This document shows, piece after piece, positions 61,645 to 64,000 of a stretch of DNA of 64,000 nt (position 1 is the stretch's first letter; the number at the start of each line of letters is the position of its first letter). The stretch covers positions 1-64,000 of the forward strand of contig CACZEK010000015.1 of NCBI GenBank assembly GCA_902780135.1. The letters run 5' to 3'. Below the pieces are notes generated by a model. It was not told the DNA's origin and searched no databases. It saw only the letters and a program-made list of their open reading frames with translations. This stretch comes from an uncultured bacterium. GTDB taxonomy: Bacteria; Verrucomicrobiota; Lentisphaeria; Victivallales; UBA1829. The translations under genes and the position numbers were made by a program.

Positions 61645-63312
61645 TCAGATGCTGAAGAGCGAGCCGATCTTCTTCCCGAGCAGGACGGACGCGGCGGCGA
61701 GGATGGACGCCAGGAAGCACATCGACCACACGCCGAACGCCGCGGCGGTGTCCGGGCCCGCGCCGAGGTACTGCGAGAGCTCGTAGATCGCCTTCGTGAT
61801 CGGGTAGAATTCCGCCTTCTGCGCGAGGATCAGGGAGTCGGAGACTTCCATCATGGAGAAGCTGAACGCGAACAGCGCGCCCACGACCAGGTTTGCCGCC
61901 ACCAGCGGGAGCGTGATCTTCATCAGGGTGCGTCCGTACCCCGCCCCGGCGTTCCGGGAGGCGCGTTCGAGCTCCTCCGGCGTCTGGTCCAGTCCGCCCG
62001 CGACGGACCGCAGGACATACGGCACGCGGCGGACGGCGTAGGCGATGGCGAGCAGGAAGACCGGATTGGCGACCGGGTCGAACAGCGTATGCGCCCACTG
62101 GTAGCGGATGGACATGCCGAGGAAGCCGACCGCCATCACGACGCCGGGGATCATGAGCGGGGTCATGGCGACGAGGTCGAGCAGCCAGCCGAACTTGAGA
62201 TTGCCGCGCCGGGTCAGGAACGCCGTCAGCACGCCCGCGGCAAGCGCCAGCGCCATCGCCAGAAGCGCGTATTTCAGGCTGTTCGCGATGCTCGGCACGA
62301 CCAGATGGTCGCCGAGCGCGTTGCGGTAGTGCATCAGCGAGAAGTGTTCCGGCAGGACCGTCCCGCTCCAGCTCGTGGACGACGCGATCAGCACGAGGCA
62401 GATGTGCGGCAGGGACGCGACGAACGTGAATCCGGCGAAGACCGCGAGCGGGATCCAGCGGCACGGCCCGGACAGTTTCCGCGCGGATGCGCCCGGCGTG
62501 CCCTTTGCGGCCGAGGCCGCCGTGCCGCGCCCGAGCAGGAGCTTCGCGCCGAGGTAGAGCAGGCAGGAGACGGCGAGCGTGACGATGACGAGGGAATACG
62601 CGGCGGGATTGGTGCCGAGCTCGGTCACGCCGTTGAAGATCTGGACCGGGGTAACGGTGTTGTACCCGAACATGAGCGGGGTGCCGAGTTCGGTGAACGC
62701 CCAGATGAGCACGATGCTGCCGCCCGCGAGGAGGCCGGGACGGAGCATGGGCAGCGTGATGCGGCGGAATCTCTGCCACGGCCCCGCGCCCGCGTTGCGG
62801 GCGGATTCGAGCAGCGACGGGTCGATGTTCGCGAACGCCGTGATGAGGTTCAGGTAGGCGATCGGGTACAGGTGCAGCGCCTGGATCGCGCACACGCTCC
62901 AGAACCTGCCGCTGCCGCCGAGCCAGTCGACCGGGGGCAGTCCGAGCGCGCCGAGCAGACTGTTCAGGAGCCCGTAGTGCCCGAGCAGCTGCTGGAATCC
63001 GAGCGCGCCGACGAACGGCGGCAGGATCATCGGCGCCATCATCATCACGGAACACGCGGCTTTGCCGGGGAAATCGTACTTGTCGTAGAGCGCGGCGAGC
63101 GGGATGGAGATCAGGAAGACGAAGACGGTCGTGACCGCCGCGACGGCGAGCGAATTCATCATGCCCTGCAGATACAGGCGGCTGCGGAAGACTTCCCGCA
63201 TGACCGCCGGGTCGCATCCCTCCGCCACGACCGTGAAGAGCGGCAGGAAGAGGAACAGCGCGAAGAATGTCAGGACCGCCAGCGCGAGGAAAATGGAGAG
63301 GGGGCGTTTCAT
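61645..63312 (-). CDS. two-part ABC transporter permease (Fe(III)/FbpB or ThiP-like)
   Basis: 555 aa with about 12 membrane helices in two similar halves, as in FbpB/FutB/ThiP permeases. Each half carries an EAA loop; the clearest are LLESARNAGAGPWQRFRRITLPML and LERASRNAGAGYGRTLMKITLPLV. It overlaps the binding-protein gene by 4 bp (ATGA), so the two are coupled. The ATPase is not in the window. Substrates of this class include ferric iron, thiamine, spermidine or phosphonates; the sequence does not decide. Confidence 0.9.
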   Translation of the reverse strand: MKRPLSIFLALAVLTFFALFLFLPLFTVVAEGCDPAVMREVFRSRLYLQGMMNSLAVAAVTTVFVFLISIPLAALYDKYDFPGKAACSVMMMAPMILPPFVGALGFQQLLGHYGLLNSLLGALGLPPVDWLGGSGRFWSVCAIQALHLYPIAYLNLITAFANIDPSLLESARNAGAGPWQRFRRITLPMLRPGLLAGGSIVLIWAFTELGTPLMFGYNTVTPVQIFNGVTELGTNPAAYSLVIVTLAVSCLLYLGAKLLLGRGTAASAAKGTPGASARKLSGPCRWIPLAVFAGFTFVASLPHICLVLIASSTSWSGTVLPEHFSLMHYRNALGDHLVVPSIANSLKYALLAMALALAAGVLTAFLTRRGNLKFGWLLDLVAMTPLMIPGVVMAVGFLGMSIRYQWAHTLFDPVANPVFLLAIAYAVRRVPYVLRSVAGGLDQTPEELERASRNAGAGYGRTLMKITLPLVAANLVVGALFAFSFSMMEVSDSLILAQKAEFYPITKAIYELSQYLGAGPDTAAAFGVWSMCFLASILAAASVLLGKKIGSLFSI

Positions 63313-64000
63313 TCCGGTGCGGCTCCTTTCTCCCGGGCGAGCTTTGCGGCGCGCAGATAGCTTGCGCGGGCGGCTTCGGTCCAGCGTGTGCGGGCGGCCG
63401 CGGCTTCGGCGGGCGTGCCGTTCAGGAACTTCGCCTCGTCCGCGGCGGCTTCATAGGGCACGGGGAGCGTGAGAAGTTCCGCCATGGCTTCGGGGTTGGC
63501 GTCCGGACCGCCGTTGTCCAGCACTGCCTTCCATGCCGCGCGCAGATCGTCCTCCGGGTCGAGCGCGACGCACTTGACGAGCACGCGGATGAGGCTGAAA
63601 TAACGCCCCGTCCAGGCGGATTTGTATTCGAACGTGCCGCCGAGGTCGTAGGGACGGTAGTCGGGCAGGGAGAGGTTTTCCGCCGGGAGCTCGAGCGGGG
63701 AGTCCTTGCGGACGGTCGGGCGGAGCTGGGCGTAGCGGACGGGGCCGCCGGGCGTTCCGGGTTTCAGCAGCCAGATCGCCGCGCCCTCCTTCGAGAGCAG
63801 GAAGTCGATGAAATCCTTTGCGGCGTCGGGATTGGGCGCGCCGCGCAGGAGCTGGACCGGGTCGGCGGTGACGGCCGTCCCGCCGCGCGGCATGACGTAG
63901 GTCATGGTCGGCGCGCCGGTCGTCAGCCGGGACCATTCCGCCTCGCTGAACCCGTAGAAGTCGATGCAGACGCCCGCCGCTGCCTCGCCGGATGAGACGT
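63309..64000 (-). CDS. ABC transporter solute-binding protein, C-terminal part (5' end beyond window)
   Basis: At least 230 residues; the frame is open to the right edge, so the start and signal peptide lie outside. The visible part has GEAAAGVCIDFYGFSEAEW, TMTYVMPRGGTAVTADPVQLLRGAPNPDAAKDF and SKEGAAIW, the pattern of class II Fe(III)/spermidine-type binding proteins. Its stop overlaps the permease start. It binds the substrate in the periplasm and hands it to the permease. The ligand is unknown. Confidence 0.87.
   Translation of the reverse strand, partial: VSSGEAAAGVCIDFYGFSEAEWSRLTTGAPTMTYVMPRGGTAVTADPVQLLRGAPNPDAAKDFIDFLLSKEGAAIWLLKPGTPGGPVRYAQLRPTVRKDSPLELPAENLSLPDYRPYDLGGTFEYKSAWTGRYFSLIRVLVKCVALDPEDDLRAAWKAVLDNGGPDANPEAMAELLTLPVPYEAAADEAKFLNGTPAEAAAARTRWTEAARASYLRAAKLAREKGAAPE

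Overview
The window is GC-rich, densely coded chromosomal DNA from a Gram-negative, probably strictly anaerobic bacterium. Outer-membrane biology is shown by a Lol lipoprotein exporter pair, an RND pump with its adaptor, a lipobox protein and a heptose-bisphosphate phosphatase. Anaerobic metabolism is shown by a ferredoxin-linked 2-oxoacid oxidoreductase operon, an EFR1-type flavodoxin/ferredoxin and a nitroreductase. Together with carboxynorspermidine decarboxylase, paired LacI/glycoside-hydrolase loci and multidomain secreted hydrolases, this best suits a gut Lentisphaerota/PVC-type organism (Victivallis-like). That placement is inference; the window has no rRNA gene.

Layout. 1-8815: a glycan-use block on the minus strand, with a GH39-type enzyme (its Ala/Lys/Pro repeat tail runs off the left edge), a giant GH2 enzyme, a LacI regulator and a lipoprotein CE1-type esterase. 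9021-11335: manC-manA for GDP-mannose supply. 11460-17208: a double-domain MarR regulator, then the minus-strand operon korD-korA-korBC-EFR1-nitroreductase. 17497-17828: tRNA-Gln and tRNA-Glu, convergent. 18011-20781: two secreted DA1-like zinc metallopeptidases and a membrane protein. 20784-26281: nspC behind tRNA-Pro, an EF-G paralogue, a CPA2-type antiporter and tRNA-Leu. 26451-33537: recJ, frr, a TPR protein, mnmE and metY. 33927-37201: three glycosyltransferase-type genes, the last two of lower GC. 37297-43695: a small membrane protein, a U32 peptidase, then lolC/E-lolD and an amidohydrolase. 43700-47083: a low-GC DUF4268 gene, an aminotransferase with an Lrp regulator, and gmhB. 47228-51720: an RND pump and its adaptor. 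51951-57646: an autotransporter-type O-heptosyltransferase, a small 3-helix membrane protein and a secreted GH9 enzyme with an inserted LamG domain. 57762-61451: ahcY, a PfkB kinase and metK, which form the SAM cycle. 61645-64000: an ABC permease and the 3' part of its binding-protein gene.

Regulatory sequence is unusually easy to read. More than twenty intergenic regions hold TTGNNN, a 16-17 bp spacer and TATATT, TATAAT or TATAGT. At least a dozen hairpins followed by T-runs mark gene ends. These signals correct several starts: recJ, the heptosyltransferase, mnmE, nspC and the antiporter all have longer open frames that run back through promoters or tRNAs.

The best candidates for new biology are: the secreted DA1-like peptidases with stacked zinc modules; the heptosyltransferase and gmhB, which suggest O-heptosylation of surface proteins; the GH9 enzyme with LamG inside its catalytic domain; the tandem MarR protein; and a promoter-proximal terminator ahead of metY.
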